A DNA stretch of 64,000 bases. Origin: Zea mays. Lineage: Eukaryota; Streptophyta; Magnoliopsida; Poales; Poaceae. Positions 1 to 11,574 of the stretch are shown in pieces. Below the pieces are notes generated by a model. The model was not told the origin of the DNA and did not search any database. It was given only the letters and a program-made list of their open reading frames with translations. Numbering within the stretch: the first letter of the stretch is position 1; every line of letters starts with the position of its first letter. The DNA lies in assembly GCF_902167145.1 (NCBI RefSeq), contig NC_050098.1:115978207-116042206 (forward strand), written 5' to 3'. Both the position numbers and the translations under genes were made by a program.

Positions 1-3000
1 CCAAGACCCGGGCGCGAACATAATCACCAGGTGTGCTGGGACCAAGTCTCACACATATGATGAATCATGGCACAAGATCGAATGTCACATCTTTACTATA
101 TAATCGGAGTTTTGTACAAAATAAATAAATAATTACATTATATGGAGACAACGGTCCAGCAACCCGAAGTTGACTGGGAGACGACGACCTAGACCACTCA
201 CGAACTCATCACAGCATCCTCCATGCGCCTCATCCTGTGGTACCTGTTCTTGACCTGTGGGGGGGTGTGAGACAGCAAGAGTGAGCTCACATACGTTCAT
301 CGCTCAACAAGTTGTGGGGAATAATGTGCATGGACTCGCCAAAGGTGGGAGCTCACGTGAAGTGTAAGGCTTACCAAAGAGGATGGTTAGAGCTGAGCAT
401 TGCTTTTAAAGTTGGTCAAAATTTTATTAGCAGTTACTAAGTATAAGTAAATACCAAACCCAATTAAGTAATAGAACAAAAGTAACAACATCACCTGCGA
501 TGCAATGCATATGACAAATTGAATTTAGTTCCATAAATTAATCATGTGAGGGTCCGAGCTGCTCATGACCGTGAGCACGGCTAGTATACCAGTTTTACAC
601 TCTACAGAGGTTGCACATCTTTACCCACAAGTCATGTTACCCATCTGCCAAGGGATCGCGACTTCCCATACACCTCTACCGAGGAGGCGAGGCAGGGTAA
701 CACTACGAGGCCTTTACAAAGTTCCACTAGCTTCAGAAAACCCGCTACAGTTTATAGGAAGCTCCAATGCAGGAATCCCTTGCATGACCGCCATCGCAGC
801 AAAATCATCCCGAGGGCCTCCCTACACTGACCACTCCCCTACTGCCCTTGCCCCTTTCGGGTAAGGTAGTCCTCCACTAGCTTTCCTAATTAATCAGCCA
901 AGGGCGTCCCATTATACTCTTGTGGTAGCACTGTTTTCCCGGGTGGTCGCTCCATGTTCCAATTAACATAATGATCTTATCATGAACGATAAATAACAAC
1001 GGATAACAAAAGTATAATCATGAGTAATGTATCTTCATACCCAAAACCACATAAAGCACTAGCAAGTACTACCCAAAAAGTTCAGTGGTAACAAGGTATA
1101 AAGATAATCAAACTAGGGTAACCTATTGGGTCCCATCAAAATTAACCTATGCAGATCATTATGATTAATTAGAACATGAGTGGGTAAAAAGAAGTGATCA
1201 AGGGCACAACTTGCCTGGGACTTGAGATTCCAGGTACCAGGATGATCTTCAGATGACTCGTGACCTCGCTCTAGTCATAGCAATACAAGCAAACATTGTA
1301 TAGGCAAAAATTAACATTACACCAAACATAAGAATGAACTTTGTGATAGTAATCTACGCGCCGTAACGAGATCGTAGAAATAAGAACCACTAAACTTGGA
1401 GTTATGGTTATTAAGTTATGAATTTTCGAAATTATTTAGTGCTTAAAATAGATTAATCCTAATGAACAATTTTTAATTCAAGTTTCATGGCTAAACAGTG
1501 TTACAAGTTGATAGACAATATTAATAAAAAATTATTGCAACTGGAATGACTCAATTTGGAGCTAAAATGAATTAAATATGAATTAAACAAGTTTATGGAT
1601 TTATTTTTATACTAAAACCTATTTTCTTTATTAAATTCTGAATTTCCTAGGGGTTCTGGACTGGGCACAAATAACAGAAGGACACATGGGTTATTACGCA
1701 AAAATTCATGAGACTCAGGATTTCCCCCGCACAGGATGGCAGGTTGATTTTTAAGAAAGCCAGGGGTTCTTTAGAAAGAAAGCCAGGGCGAAGGGGTATC
1801 GTTGATTCAGAGCCGTCCGATCCTGGATCCAGGGACTAGATTAGACGACGAAGGGGTACGCGATCTGGACCACCTGATCTGACACTGGCGGCCCAGATTA
1901 GACGCACACCATAATTCATCGGGGTGCGATCCAATCCGTCAGATGGGATTTCAACGGCCGGATATCGACCAAGCCCGAGCGCTCCCAGAACCGACCATCG
2001 CCTGATCAACGGCCCGGATCCAATGACTGAAGGGTTACATCCCCGGTCTAATCTCGCCCTACTATCCCACGATCGACGGTCCCAATTGATCTAGCCGAAA
2101 CGCTACGCAGTGTTTGATCACAGCCGTTTATTTTAGACCAACGGCCACCGCGCTGCCCACCACCCCAACCAGTCGCCAGACGCGCCGACGACAGTGACGC
2201 TGAGGCCTGCCCAGCAGCGGCGCCATGGCCGGCGACGTCCATATCGCCCACCATGGCCACAACCTTGGAATGGAATAATGCAATATGAAGCTGGCGACAA
2301 CGCGAGCAAGAGGGCGGGTGTTTTACCGTGAGTCGCACAGACACAAGCCTCGACCCCGATTGCCGGATGCAAGACCCACGCCGAAGACGAGCTCGGAGGA
2401 ATAGGGTCCGGTTGCAGGGGCGTTGACAGGGTTTTATGGCCACAGACCCGCGCTCAGGGCAGCTGTGCCACGACGCGCATGGGAGGAGGACAGAGCGTGC
2501 AGGCAAGGATGGAGCTCGCTGGCTGCTAGGAGCTGGGTACGACGTCTCCTTCTCCCTCTCTGGTTTCTAATGGTGTGGCGGTGCTCCATCTTTCTCTGCT
2601 TGCAATCGCTTGACGATGGCGCTCGGCGGATGGTTGGATCGAGGAGAGGTGGCGCTCATATATATGCCCCCGCTTAATCCCAACTACCCGCGAGGAACCC
2701 GCATCAACGCCGCTGGCAGCAACAATCGCCGTGGTACACGCAATTTCGTTGAGATCCGATTGTTCCGAAGGGGAAAAGCAGCTACACTGTGGCCCACCCG
2801 TCATACACGGGAAAAGCTACATATGCAAGCTGAATTCCGTCGCCGCAGGAGCCCGCAATGTCAGTGATGTGCGCGCGATGGTGATGCTGAGCGGTGGGTT
2901 CTAGGCGGCAGTATCACATGAGAAATAAACGACGATGTCTGGTCATGACCATGGCATTAGCGGCTAGAGAAATAAAATAAAGGAAAAAGATAAGAAGAGA

Positions 3001-3504
3001 ATGTGGGATGCATGGACTTCGGCCTCACGTGTTGATGGGTCGGCTAGGTAATCTTCTTTCCTTCTTTTTTTTATTGTTTTTCTTATTGCTATTTTCATTT
3101 CTAATTTCATTTTTTTAGATTTTTATTTCTAAATCCAAATCTATTTTTAATCTAAGCTGGAATTTCCACTTCAATCCTAAGGCACAAACAAAAATCCCAG
3201 CATAAAATGTAAGGTTTTATTTTATTTATGTATTGTTTTATTCATGTTTCTAATTATATATATATATATATAATTCAATAGGTAATAAATAATTCACTCC
3301 ATTAAAGGAAAATCTTTCTGTTTACTTAAATTCAACTTCCAATATTCAAGTCTAAATTTGAACCCTCAAATTTTTAATATTACCATCTATTTATCTAAAA
3401 CAAATAAACTCAAAAATAAGAAAATGTTTACTAGATCAACATTTTAAATTAACATGTTTTGATAAATTCTTCTAAATCCCAAAATAGAATTTTGGGGCGT
3501 TACA
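1..3504 (-). mobile_element. Gypsy LTR (Tekay/Del-like), truncated by window edge
   Basis: On the minus strand the block begins TGTAACGCCCCAAAATTC at 3504, the usual start of long plant chromovirus LTRs, and runs to the window edge without a visible end. It interrupts the 3' UTR of the minus-strand Copia element. Inside it are a GC-richer block (about 1790-2870) followed by AT-rich DNA with a short TA run at 3259-3272. A noncoding block at about 540-960 is shared, in reverse complement, with the solo LTR at 32689-36013. No long ORF is present; the short ones (for example 565-864) look random. Whether this is a solo LTR or the 5' end of a complete element cannot be seen here. Confidence 0.75.
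2658..2665 (-). promoter_or_regulatory. Putative TATA box of the minus-strand Gypsy LTR
   Basis: CATATATATG lies in the GC-rich middle of the LTR, where related LTRs in this window also have a TATA element. It is assigned by position and motif only. Confidence 0.4.
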
Positions 3505-4341
3505 GGTACTTAGATTAAAACCACTTGAAAGACTTTATACATATGTCAAAGAATGAATGTGTTTGTTTTTTTCTATTTAACATTTGGACCACATTTGCGC
3601 CACTTGCTTGTTTTTGCAAATATCTTGGAAAAAACCTTTTCAAATTCTTTTGCAAATAACCAAAGGTATAAGAATATGATTTCAAGAAGCATTCTCAAGA
3701 TTTGAAATTCCTCCCCCTATTTCAAATGCTTTTTCTTTGACTAAATGAAAGCTCCCCCTGAAGAAAATCTCCTCTTAGCTTTCAAGAGGGTTTTTGAAAT
3801 AATTTCCCTTTTTGAAACAAATATCAAATGAAATTATATCAATTGAAATTTTTATACTAACTTGAAATTTTAAAACCAAATAAGATACCAATTGAAAATT
3901 TTGAGATTTACTCAAATACTGATTGAAATAAATTCTTCCTTTAGTTTTTGAATTTTTTTAAAATGGTGGTGCGGTCCTTTTGCTTTGGGCTTAATACTTT
4001 CTCCACCTTTGGCACTAATCGCAAAAAACGGATAACTTGAGAGCCCTATAATTCTCCCCCTATGAAGCCTAATACTTTCTCCCCAAAAACATGAGTGAAG
4101 GGTTATACCAATTGAGATTTGCATGAGTAAAGGCAAAGGATAGATGATACCGTCAGAGTTGGAGTGGAAGCCTTGCCTTTGCCGAATACTACATTTCCCT
4201 TTCAATTTAAGACTAATCATAGAGATACACTTGAGAGCGCATTAGTCTTAGCCTTGGTACAAGAAAAATAAGAAATATGCATTTGTACCAAATGAAAGAG
4301 ACATGATCAAAGGCATATTAATGAGCTATGTGCGCAATGTT
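3505..4341 (-). other. 3' untranslated region of the Copia element
   Basis: AT-rich sequence downstream of the RNase H stop codon, with several polypurine tracts on the minus strand (seen as ctccccct on the plus strand near 3712, 3752 and 4055). Opie/Ji-type elements have a long 3' UTR here. No gene is seen. The 3' LTR that should follow is displaced by the Gypsy LTR ending at 3504. Confidence 0.6.
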
Positions 4342-5833
4342 TCAATCAAAGTTCCGAGAATCAAGTATATTTAGCTCATTTCTAAGTTTGCTAAAGGTAT
4401 TTTTATCTAGGGGCTTTGTAAAGATATCAACTAATTGGTTGTGAGTGCTTACATAAGCAATTTCGATATCACCCTTTTGTTGGTGATCTCTCAGAAAGTG
4501 ATATCGGATGTCTATGTGCTTAGTGCGGCTGTGTTCAGCAGGATTATCCGCCATGCGGATTGCACTCTCATTATCACATAGGAGAGGGACTCTGCTCAAT
4601 TTATAGTCATAGTCCCTAAGGGTTTGCCTCATCCAAAGTAATTGTGCACAGCAATGACCTGCAACAATATACTCGGCTTCGATGGTGGAAAGAGCTACTG
4701 AGTTTTGTTTCTTTGAATCCCAAGACACCAGAGATCTTCCTAGAAACTGACAAGTCCCTGATGTGCTCTTCCTGTCAATTTTACATCTAGCATAATCGAC
4801 ATCGGAATAGCCAATTAAATCAAAGGTAGATCCCTTGGGGTACCAAAGCCCAAACTTAGGAGTGTAAACTAAATATCTCATGATTCTTTTCACAGCCCTA
4901 TGGTGAACTTCCTTAGAATTTGTCTGGAACCTTGCACACATGCATACAGAAAGCATAATATCCGGTCGTGAAGCACATAAATAGAGTAAATATTCTATCA
5001 TCGACCGGTATACCTTTTGATCTACGGATTTACCTCCCGTGTCGAGGTCGAGATGCCCATTTGTTCCCATGGGAGTCTTGATGGGTTTAGCATTCTTCAT
5101 TCCAAACTTCTTAAGGATGTATTGAATGTACTTAGTTTGGCTGATGAAGGTGCCCTATTGGAGTTGCTTGATTTGGAATCCAAGAAAATACTTCAACTCC
5201 CCCATCATAGACATCTCAAATTTCTGTATCATAATCCTACTAAACTCTTCACAAGATGACTTGTTAGTAGGCCCAAATATGATATCATCAACATAAATTT
5301 GGCATATAAACAAGTCTTTAGCAATAGTTTTAGTGAAGAGAGTAGGATCAGCTTTACCGACTTTGAAACCATTAGCGATAAGAAAGTCTCGCAGGCATTC
5401 ATACCATGCTCTTGGGGCTTGCTTGTGCCCATAAAGCGCCTTTGAGAGCTTATAAACATGGTTAGTGTACTCACCATCTTCAAAGTAGAGAGGTTGCTCA
5501 ACATATACCTCTTCCTTGATAGGGCCATTGAGGAAGGCACTTTTCACGTCCATTTGATATAGCTTAAATCCATGGTAAGTAGCATAGGCAAGTAATATAC
5601 GAATTGATTCAAGCCTAGCTACGGGTGCATAGGTTTCATCGAAATCCAAACCTTCGACTTGTGAATATCCTTTTGCAACAAGTCGGGCTTTATTCCTTGG
5701 TACCACACCATGCTCATCTTGTTTGTTGCAGAATACCCACTTGGTACCTACAACATTTTGGTTAGGACGTGTAACCAAATGCCATACCTCATTCCTTGTG
5801 AAGTTATTGAGCTCCTCTTGCATTTCCACCACT
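4342..5833 (-). pseudogene. Copia reverse transcriptase and RNase H (3' part of pol)
   Basis: This is the C-terminal half of a Copia polyprotein, which copies element RNA into DNA in virus-like particles. RT is in the upstream piece, with [14 protein letters not shown] and the catalytic YVDD within IYVDDIIFG. RNase H follows, with EAEYIVAG, CDNESAI, the TKHIDIRYHF motif and the usual family ending near FTKPLD. One in-frame stop at 5152-5154 (LQ*GTF) splits it; the frame is otherwise kept. Upstream it is cut at about 5833, within the sequence reading [11 protein letters not shown], by the hAT element. The first residues of the open frame there belong to hAT DNA, not Copia. Confidence 0.9.
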
Positions 5834-6558
5834 AGGACTGGGCATTTTTTACCCGAAATCCGAAACCAAACCGAACCCGAACCCAAATAGACCGAATAGG
5901 TCGGTTTTCGGTTTTCGGGTTTCAGTTCATAGATCTCTTCTGTTCGGGTATCGGTTTAGGGTTCGGTTTCCAGCCAGCCAAACACGATTAGATTCGAAAA
6001 ACCGAACTATAGTGGTCCTCCCTCTGTCCCTCAGCCCAAACCGTGAAACCGAGCTGGTAACAGCCCAACTCAAGCACTCCGCAGTGGCGCAGTCCACACC
6101 ACACTCACCAACTTAGGCACTCAGCCACTCAAGCACGCCCGCAACCCTATCCACACGGCGCACTCTGGTCCACCGCCGCACCGTCGATCCACCGCCGCTC
6201 TGCCGCACGTAGTCGCACTGGTCCGCCGCCACGCCATCGATCCACCGCTCTGCCGCCTTTGTGCCTCTGCCATGCTAGGCGCCAGCCCTCCACTCCATAT
6301 CGGTCCACCGGCGTCGATCCACCGGGAACTCCGTACTGCCACTGGTCTCGGCGACTCGGCCCGCATCGATTCAGCGCACCGCGGCACCGGTCCACCGCTC
6401 TAGCGACTCAGCGTTCTGCACTTCTGCTCCAACTTCGACTTCGGCGTCCTGCTCCTCGGTGCCCACGACCTGCTATAGACCGACCCAGCACGCAAGGTAC
6501 GCTAACCAAAGGCACGACGACAACCAGCAAGGAATCTTGCAATGTAAGCCGACTTCTC

Positions 6559-6618
6559 ATTTGCATGCAAATATGAAAGCTGTTGCAAACTTGTCGTTCC
6601 AATTTGCATGCAAATATG
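6559..6618. repeat. Paired ATTTGCATGCAAAT palindromes in the hAT 5' region
   Basis: Two copies of catttgcatgcaaatatgaa-type sequence (about 6559-6576 and 6601-6618) each contain the perfect palindrome TTTGCATGCAAA. They lie upstream of the transposase relic. Subterminal palindromes often bind hAT transposases; that role is an inference here. Confidence 0.5.
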
Positions 6619-6720
6619 AATGCCGCTTCAAGATTGTTGTTTGAATAATCGAATTTCCAAATATGTATGTACTTGCAAACTTGCAAAGTCGAATTTCCAG
6701 TGTTGCTTTGCTTATTTGCA

Positions 6721-8628
6721 GATGTCACAAGCAAAAGAGGCAATGCCTCAACTAGCGTTGGCTGAGAATGTTCGAGTGCTAGAGAACCCAACTGAAGAGC
6801 CTAAGAAAGAGATTGCTGAAGCAGCTGCATAGAAAGAGGTGAAGAAAAGAAAAGCTATGGCACCTATATCAGAGGTATGACATAGGTTCACCAAGATCAT
6901 AGACAATAATTCTAGTGTTATGAAGGAAGCTAGGTGCAACTAATGCAAGATTGTTATCAAGTGTGAGGCAAAAGTCAATGGTACATCTGCATTAGGCAAA
7001 CACTTGAAGGTATGCAAAAAGAATCCTAATAAGATCAATGATGACAAACAACCTATTTTGCAAGCATGTAGTGAAGATGGTAGTGGGTCTAGCATCACTG
7101 CTTGGAGGTTTGATCCAGAAATGCTGACAGACTAGGTTTTCAAAAGTTCATGTCTAAGGCTTGCCCATGTTCTGGGGTTCCATCTAGAAGGACTACAACT
7201 AGAGATGTAGTTAGTGCCTACAACAATGAGAAAGAGAAGCTAAAAGAATTCTTCAAGAAAAAATTGTCAAAGAGTATGCTTGACCACATATACATGGACA
7301 TCCAGCCATCAGCAAAGCTACATGTGTGTGACAGCTCATTTTATTGATGAATCATGGCTACTATAGAAGAGGATTATAGGGGTTTTTATGGTGAAAGGTC
7401 ACAGAGCAGATGGCATAGGAAAAGACATGGAGAAGTGTCTGGTTGAGTGGAGATTAGTAAGGTGTTTACCATCACCGTTGACAATGCTTCAGCTAATAAT
7501 GGCGCAGACTAGCATCTTGGAATCCAAGTTACTTCACATGAGGTGTGCAACCCATATTGTGAACTTTATAGTCCAAGGGGGATTGAAAGAGCTTGACATA
7601 TCTATCAAGCGTGTTCGTGCAACTGTTAAATTCATTAAGAGCTCCCCTTCTAGGATTGCCAAATTTAAGAAGTGTGCGGAGCTAGAGAAGGTCAACACTA
7701 AGGCTTTCTTGTCACTTGATGTTGTCACACGCTGGAACTCAACATATAATATGCTCAAGGTAGCAGTAGCATACGAGAAGGTGTTTGAGAGGTATGCAGA
7801 AGATGACCCATACTATGCAATTGATTTAAATGGTGAAAAACAGCCTAGAGTGCCAGATTCTGATGATTGGGCTAGTGTAGCGAAGATGGCCGAGTTTCTT
7901 GAGCACTTCCACAAGTTGACCATTCGTGTTTCTGCCACTCTTCGCCCTACAACTCACATATTCTTTCATGAGGTTGCTGAACTTAACATATTATTGCGGT
8001 CTTGGTGTGAAAGCAGTGATCCTTTGCGCAACGAAATGGCAAAAAGAATGTTAGCAAAGTACAACAAGTATTGGGGTGATCATACAAGTTTACATATTCA
8101 CATCTTTGTGGTTGTTGCACTTGATCCAAGGTACAAACTTTCAAATTACACCAAGATCGCTACCTTAAAAATGTTTGGTGAGGTCCATGGAGAAGTGGTT
8201 TGGATTAAAATGAACAAAACACTCACAAAGCTGTTTGAAGAGTATGGGAGAATATATGCTCCAAGTGACAAGGATGGCTAGACCAAAGAAGCAAATAATG
8301 ACCAAGAAGAAGAAGGTAGTAGCTTGATGAGAACATTGGTTGCCAAAAGGTTAAAGTCGAACAACTGTAGTGTTAGTGCTTCAAAATCAGAGTTGGAGAA
8401 GTACCTTGTTTAAGAGAATGAAGAACATACTACCAAGTTTAATATTATGGAGTGGTGGAAGGTGAATTCTACAAGATTTACAATTTTAGGGTGCTTGGCT
8501 CGTGATGTTCTAGCCATTCCCAATTCTACGGTCGCATCTGAGAGCGACTTTAGTACCGGTGGACGCATTTTAGATGATTTCAGAAGCTCTCTCACTCCAT
8601 TCATGGTTGAAGCTCTTGTTTGCACTTA
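6721..8628 (+). pseudogene. hAT transposase relic (BED finger, RICESLEEPER/DAYSLEEPER-like)
   Basis: A transposase would bind the hAT ends and move the element. An N-terminal BED-type zinc finger is visible at about 6880-7020: two cysteines, now with a stop codon between them, then LGKHLKVC. The middle domain is well kept at 7535-8280: CATHIVNFIVQGGL, the hAT signature TRWNSTYNML, and later VVVALDPRYKLSNY. The dimerisation domain at 8447-8628 contains ASESDFSTGGRILDDFRSSL. Stops near 6830, 6878, 6942, 7133, 8279 and 8411 and frame changes around 7140-7390 make it non-functional. Assignment to hAT is secure; the subfamily is less so. Confidence 0.85.
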
Positions 8629-8660
8629 GGATTGGATGAGGCGTGCAAGTCCTATCACTA

Positions 8661-8967
8661 ATGGCCGAGATCTAGTGGTTACCCTCTTGTGAATGTCACC
8701 AAGAATGGAGTTGACGGGGTGATCTCTTTGAATTGCTTGGTGGACTCTTGGGTGTGACGGCCTTTGATCCTGAATTTCTTGATCATCTTCCTTATCTTGA
8801 TTATCTTCATCTCCCCCTTGATCAATATCCTCCTTTTGAGGTGGCTCATTGTCTTGATCTTCATCCTCTTCTTCTTGAGCCTCATCCTCATCTTGAGTTA
8901 GTGGAGATGCTTGAATGCAAGATGACGGTTGATCTTGTGTTTGTGGAGGCTCTTCGGTTTCCCTTGG
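8661..8967 (-). pseudogene. Copia linker between integrase and RT
   Basis: On the minus strand this encodes the acidic, Gln-rich linker typical of Opie/Ji polyproteins. It contains EEEDEDQDNEPPQKED, then HPVNSILGDIHK and VTTRS. It is open and in frame with the integrase piece once the Cinful-like element is removed. The left limit is set by loss of Copia sequence at the hAT junction. Confidence 0.8.
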
Positions 8968-9595
8968 TGTCGGTGTTTTGGGTCCGACCGCACACCCGGG
9001 GTTGCCCCTAAAGGTGTTTTAGGAGTAGGACGGTGTCACCAACTGTAGCAAAATGGTTCGTGCCAGATGCACGAGGGACAGTGGACAATGTTTACAGGTT
9101 CGGGCTGCTTAGAGATGCGTAACACCCTACGTCCTGGTGAGTATGCTTGGCGAATGAGGTTACAAGGGAGCTCTCTGAATTGAGAATGCAGAGAGTTGAG
9201 GTGGGTGGCTGAGTAATAGGGTCGATCGATCTGAAGGGGTACCCCCTAGGCCTTATATACTCGACCGTGGGGCAATACACATGGATATGATAACTATGTG
9301 TACCTAAAAGATAGCAAACTGTTTGAGTCTATCTTCCTATGATTCTGCCGACCTATCCTCGCCTGGTTCCGTTGCATGGGGGCTCCAGCGCGGGAAAGTC
9401 GGATCTCTGTTGTGGTCGCTCGCTCAACGTTGTGGGCCGTCCGGGCTTGCACCAATCCGGCCTTACGTCGACTTGCTTTACCGATTCTCCCTTCCCAGGC
9501 CCACGAAGGAATGGCCTTACGATTCATTGGACCCTTGGGCCTTTCGTGAGGTCTTTCATCCTTCTAGTGGACCCGGGGGATATCTGACCCCCACA
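8968..9595 (-). repeat. 3' LTR of the Cinful-like element (intact, 628 bp)
   Basis: It runs TGTGGGGGTC to ACCGACA on the minus strand and is preceded, in that orientation, by a purine-rich AAAGATCGGGGGCT tract. It is nearly identical to 32067-32688. The duplicated host bases cttgg sit directly outside at 8963-8967. Confidence 0.9.
9252..9259 (-). promoter_or_regulatory. LTR TATA box (Cinful-like 3' LTR)
   Basis: GAGTATATAAGG on the minus strand. The same box is at 32352-32359 in the 5' LTR, where it would drive the genomic RNA. Confidence 0.65.
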
Positions 9596-10680
9596 AGCCC
9601 CCGATCTTTGGGTTGATTTTGAGGTAATCAGCCTAAAGATCCCAGGTCCAGCTTGCAGTCTTTATTTATGATAAGAGATGCTTTCCAAGCAGTCCAGTAA
9701 AAATGATTTTTTACTGTCTCCTTCTACTTAGGTCACTCGTGGACTGGAGCCTTGCTTCATGTTTGTGCCTTAGAGGTCGGCATTTCTTCTTGTGGGACCC
9801 TGGATTTCATTGGGTGCACTGGAGGTGCACCCAATGGGTGTAGCCCCCGAGCTTCGAGTAGATTTTGGAAAATAATCTACTCGAAGGTCTTCATCAGAAA
9901 TTATCTTTATTTTACTCTTGTTCTTTGGTTGAGAGCCAGCCTTGCCTTTAATCTTGTCCCATGCCTTAGAAGTCGGCACTATCTTGGCTTGAAATGGTGA
10001 TCCATGGGGTGCACCGAAGGTGCACCCAATGGGTGTAGCCCCCGAGCTTCAAGTGGATTTTTGAGGATAATCCACTTGAAGGTCTTCATTTCGTGTCTTT
10101 TTGTTGAAGATTATCTTTTCCTGCCTTAGAAGTCGGCATTATGTCATCCACATTATTCTTTAGAGGTCAACATTATGTCATCAATATTATGCTTCAGAGG
10201 TCAGCATGTATTTTGTCTTTTGCAGCCGAGTTCGTGATCCGCCCATATCTTGCTAGGTGGTGCAATTTATTTGCTCTGCAACTGGTTGGACATTTGATGG
10301 ACGTTTCCTGTCTAGTCTTCACGTCGCTTCTGTCGGTCAGATTCTGTACTTCCCCGGCTATATTTGGCTTTCCTCTGATCCTTACTGATATCTCATTTTT
10401 GTCTTGAGGTATTCATTGCATGCCCTGCACGGATGTGACAGTTTTGAAAAATATACTGATAATTCCTGGGCGTCCCCCCCAATGGGTGTGGGCAAGGGAC
10501 GGCTTGGTACGCTGAGTGTTTTAGCCGGCTGCTTCTGAGTAGTAATGTGATGTGACGGCGGGTGTAATCATATCCTCCACGCTGTTGACTGGAGTCCCAA
10601 TGGGTGTTGTGTTGCGTGAAACGGCGTCAGCCGCCTGACGTGTCTTCAGACGGGTTGAAGTGCTTATTGAATGCTTTGCG
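9596..10680. other. Noncoding 3' region of the Cinful-like element with imperfect direct repeats
   Basis: No convincing gene. The minus-strand polypurine tract abuts the LTR at 9596-9609. Imperfect repeats spaced about 195 bp carry gccttaga(a/g)gtcggca (about 9767, 9963, 10122), followed by ggtgcacccaatgggtgtag at 9824 and 10019. The 12-mer CCCAATGGGTGT occurs at 9830, 10025, 10478 and 10596, and again inside the antisense gene at 13710. Confidence 0.6.
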
Positions 10681-10725
10681 ACTGTTCAGTGACCGTGGTT
10701 GGAGGTGAGCGGTTGCCTTCTTCTT

Positions 10726-10734
10726 CTATAAATA
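10726..10734 (+). promoter_or_regulatory. TATA box for the plus-strand acidic ORF
   Basis: A clean ctataaata lies 81 bp upstream of the ATG at 10815. Pyrimidine-rich leader sequence (tctctccgac, cttttcttctctccctttcg) lies between, as in a plant promoter and 5' UTR. This supports real plus-strand transcription, antisense to the host retrotransposon. Confidence 0.65.
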
Positions 10735-10814
10735 ACGCCGTTGTCTCTCCGACTTTTTCACATCTCTTGCTGTTCTCTGTTGCTTGCTTTTCTTCTCTCC
10801 CTTTCGCTTCCACC

Positions 10815-11261
10815 ATGGGCAAGAACAACAAGCGCAAGCGTGAGCCAACTCCTCCATCGGAGGATTTTGGTGACTCGGAGTACTCAGAGGAGGAGTTCTC
10901 CTCTGAGTCTGAGGGGTCTCCGGCTCCCATCCCCCTGCGTGAGTCGTCTGACGACTCAGACGACTCCCAGGGGCTCGCGGTGGAGGTCTGGACGTACATT
11001 CGGGCCGTCGAGCGCTCCGGGCTCGAGGGCTCGGATGAGTCGGAGTACTCCTCGGATGAGGAGGACTCGTCCGAGGAGGACGGTGGCGGCGACGGCGATG
11101 ACGACGACGACGACGACGACGAAGGCGGTGGCGGCGGTGACAGTGACGGCAGCGGCAGGGGCAGCAGCAGCGGCAGCAGGGATGGCGACGGCGGCGGCGG
11201 CAGCAGCAGGGGCAGCAACAGGGGCGGCAGCGGCAGAGGCAGCAACAGGGCCAGTGGCTAG
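10815..11261 (+). CDS. Acidic Ser/Asp/Glu- and Gly-rich protein antisense to the Cinful-like element
   Basis: An intact 148-codon ORF with a good start context (caccATGGGC) and a TATA box 81 bp upstream. The N-terminus is basic (GKNNKRKRE, a possible nuclear localisation signal). It is followed by Ser/Glu/Asp clusters, a short non-repetitive stretch (about residues 56-70, AVEVWTYIRAVERSG), an eight-Asp run encoded by gac repeats, and a Gly/Ser/Arg tail. It lies between pol and the 3' LTR on the strand opposite gag-pol, upstream of the larger antisense gene. I recognise no enzymatic domain. Low complexity leaves overlapping frames open, so coding is supported mainly by promoter and start context. 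It could be a retrotransposon accessory protein or a chance ORF. Confidence 0.55.
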   Translation: MGKNNKRKREPTPPSEDFGDSEYSEEEFSSESEGSPAPIPLRESSDDSDDSQGLAVEVWTYIRAVERSGLEGSDESEYSSDEEDSSEEDGGGDGDDDDDDDDEGGGGGDSDGSGRGSSSGSRDGDGGGGSSRGSNRGGSGRGSNRASG

Positions 11262-11574
11262 ATGCCACTGGTCCTTAGATGTTAGTATAGTTAGAATAAT
11301 GTAGTAATATTTAGTAGTGTAGAGTAGTATAGTGTAATGTAGTAGTAGTAGTATAATGTAATGTAGTAGTAGTAGTAGTAGGGAAGTATCAACTCATAAT
11401 GAGTTGATTTGTAAGTATGATATCTTCCCTTTAATGAAGAAATGATGTTGGCTTCTCTTGTGATGATTGCTCGTTGATAACTCAAAGTTCTTGAATCATT
11501 CCTCTTCCCACCTTTTTCGTGAAGTTGATTCCCTTGGAATAGTAAATGAATAACTCGGGCATCACATCAATGCT
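11262..11574 (+). other. 3' flank of the acidic ORF with a gta-rich simple repeat
   Basis: After the stop codon there is a run of tagta/gtagtag triplets (about 11281-11390, including gtagtagtagtag), then AT-rich sequence. It may be the 3' UTR of the acidic gene. No other gene is seen. Confidence 0.5.

Larger units (their letters stand above)
5834..8660 (+). mobile_element. hAT DNA transposon (non-functional) inside Copia pol
   Basis: The left end reads about taggactgggcatttttta, followed by cgaaacc/ggtttcg inverted sequence, as in many plant hAT ends with a GGGCA terminal motif. A transposase relic fills the centre and ends in the hAT dimerisation domain. The matching right terminal repeat is not recognisable before Copia resumes near 8661. 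About 100 bp of Copia expected between the linker and the RT flank is also missing, so the right junction probably suffered a deletion. No direct 8-bp duplication was found. Orientation is from the transposase. Confidence 0.75.

Noticed and set aside
565..864. 99-codon plus-strand ORF in the left LTR
   Set aside because: Falls in a noncoding block shared with another LTR where the frame is not kept; no domain.
6121..6576. Short GC-rich ORFs upstream of the hAT transposase
   Set aside because: Open on both strands by composition; they lie in the untranslated/subterminal part of the transposon.
10664..11268. Overlapping long frames on the minus strand and in other plus frames at the acidic ORF
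   Set aside because: Shadows produced by gac/ggc/agc triplet repeats; only the 10815 frame has a TATA box, start context and a mixed-composition core.
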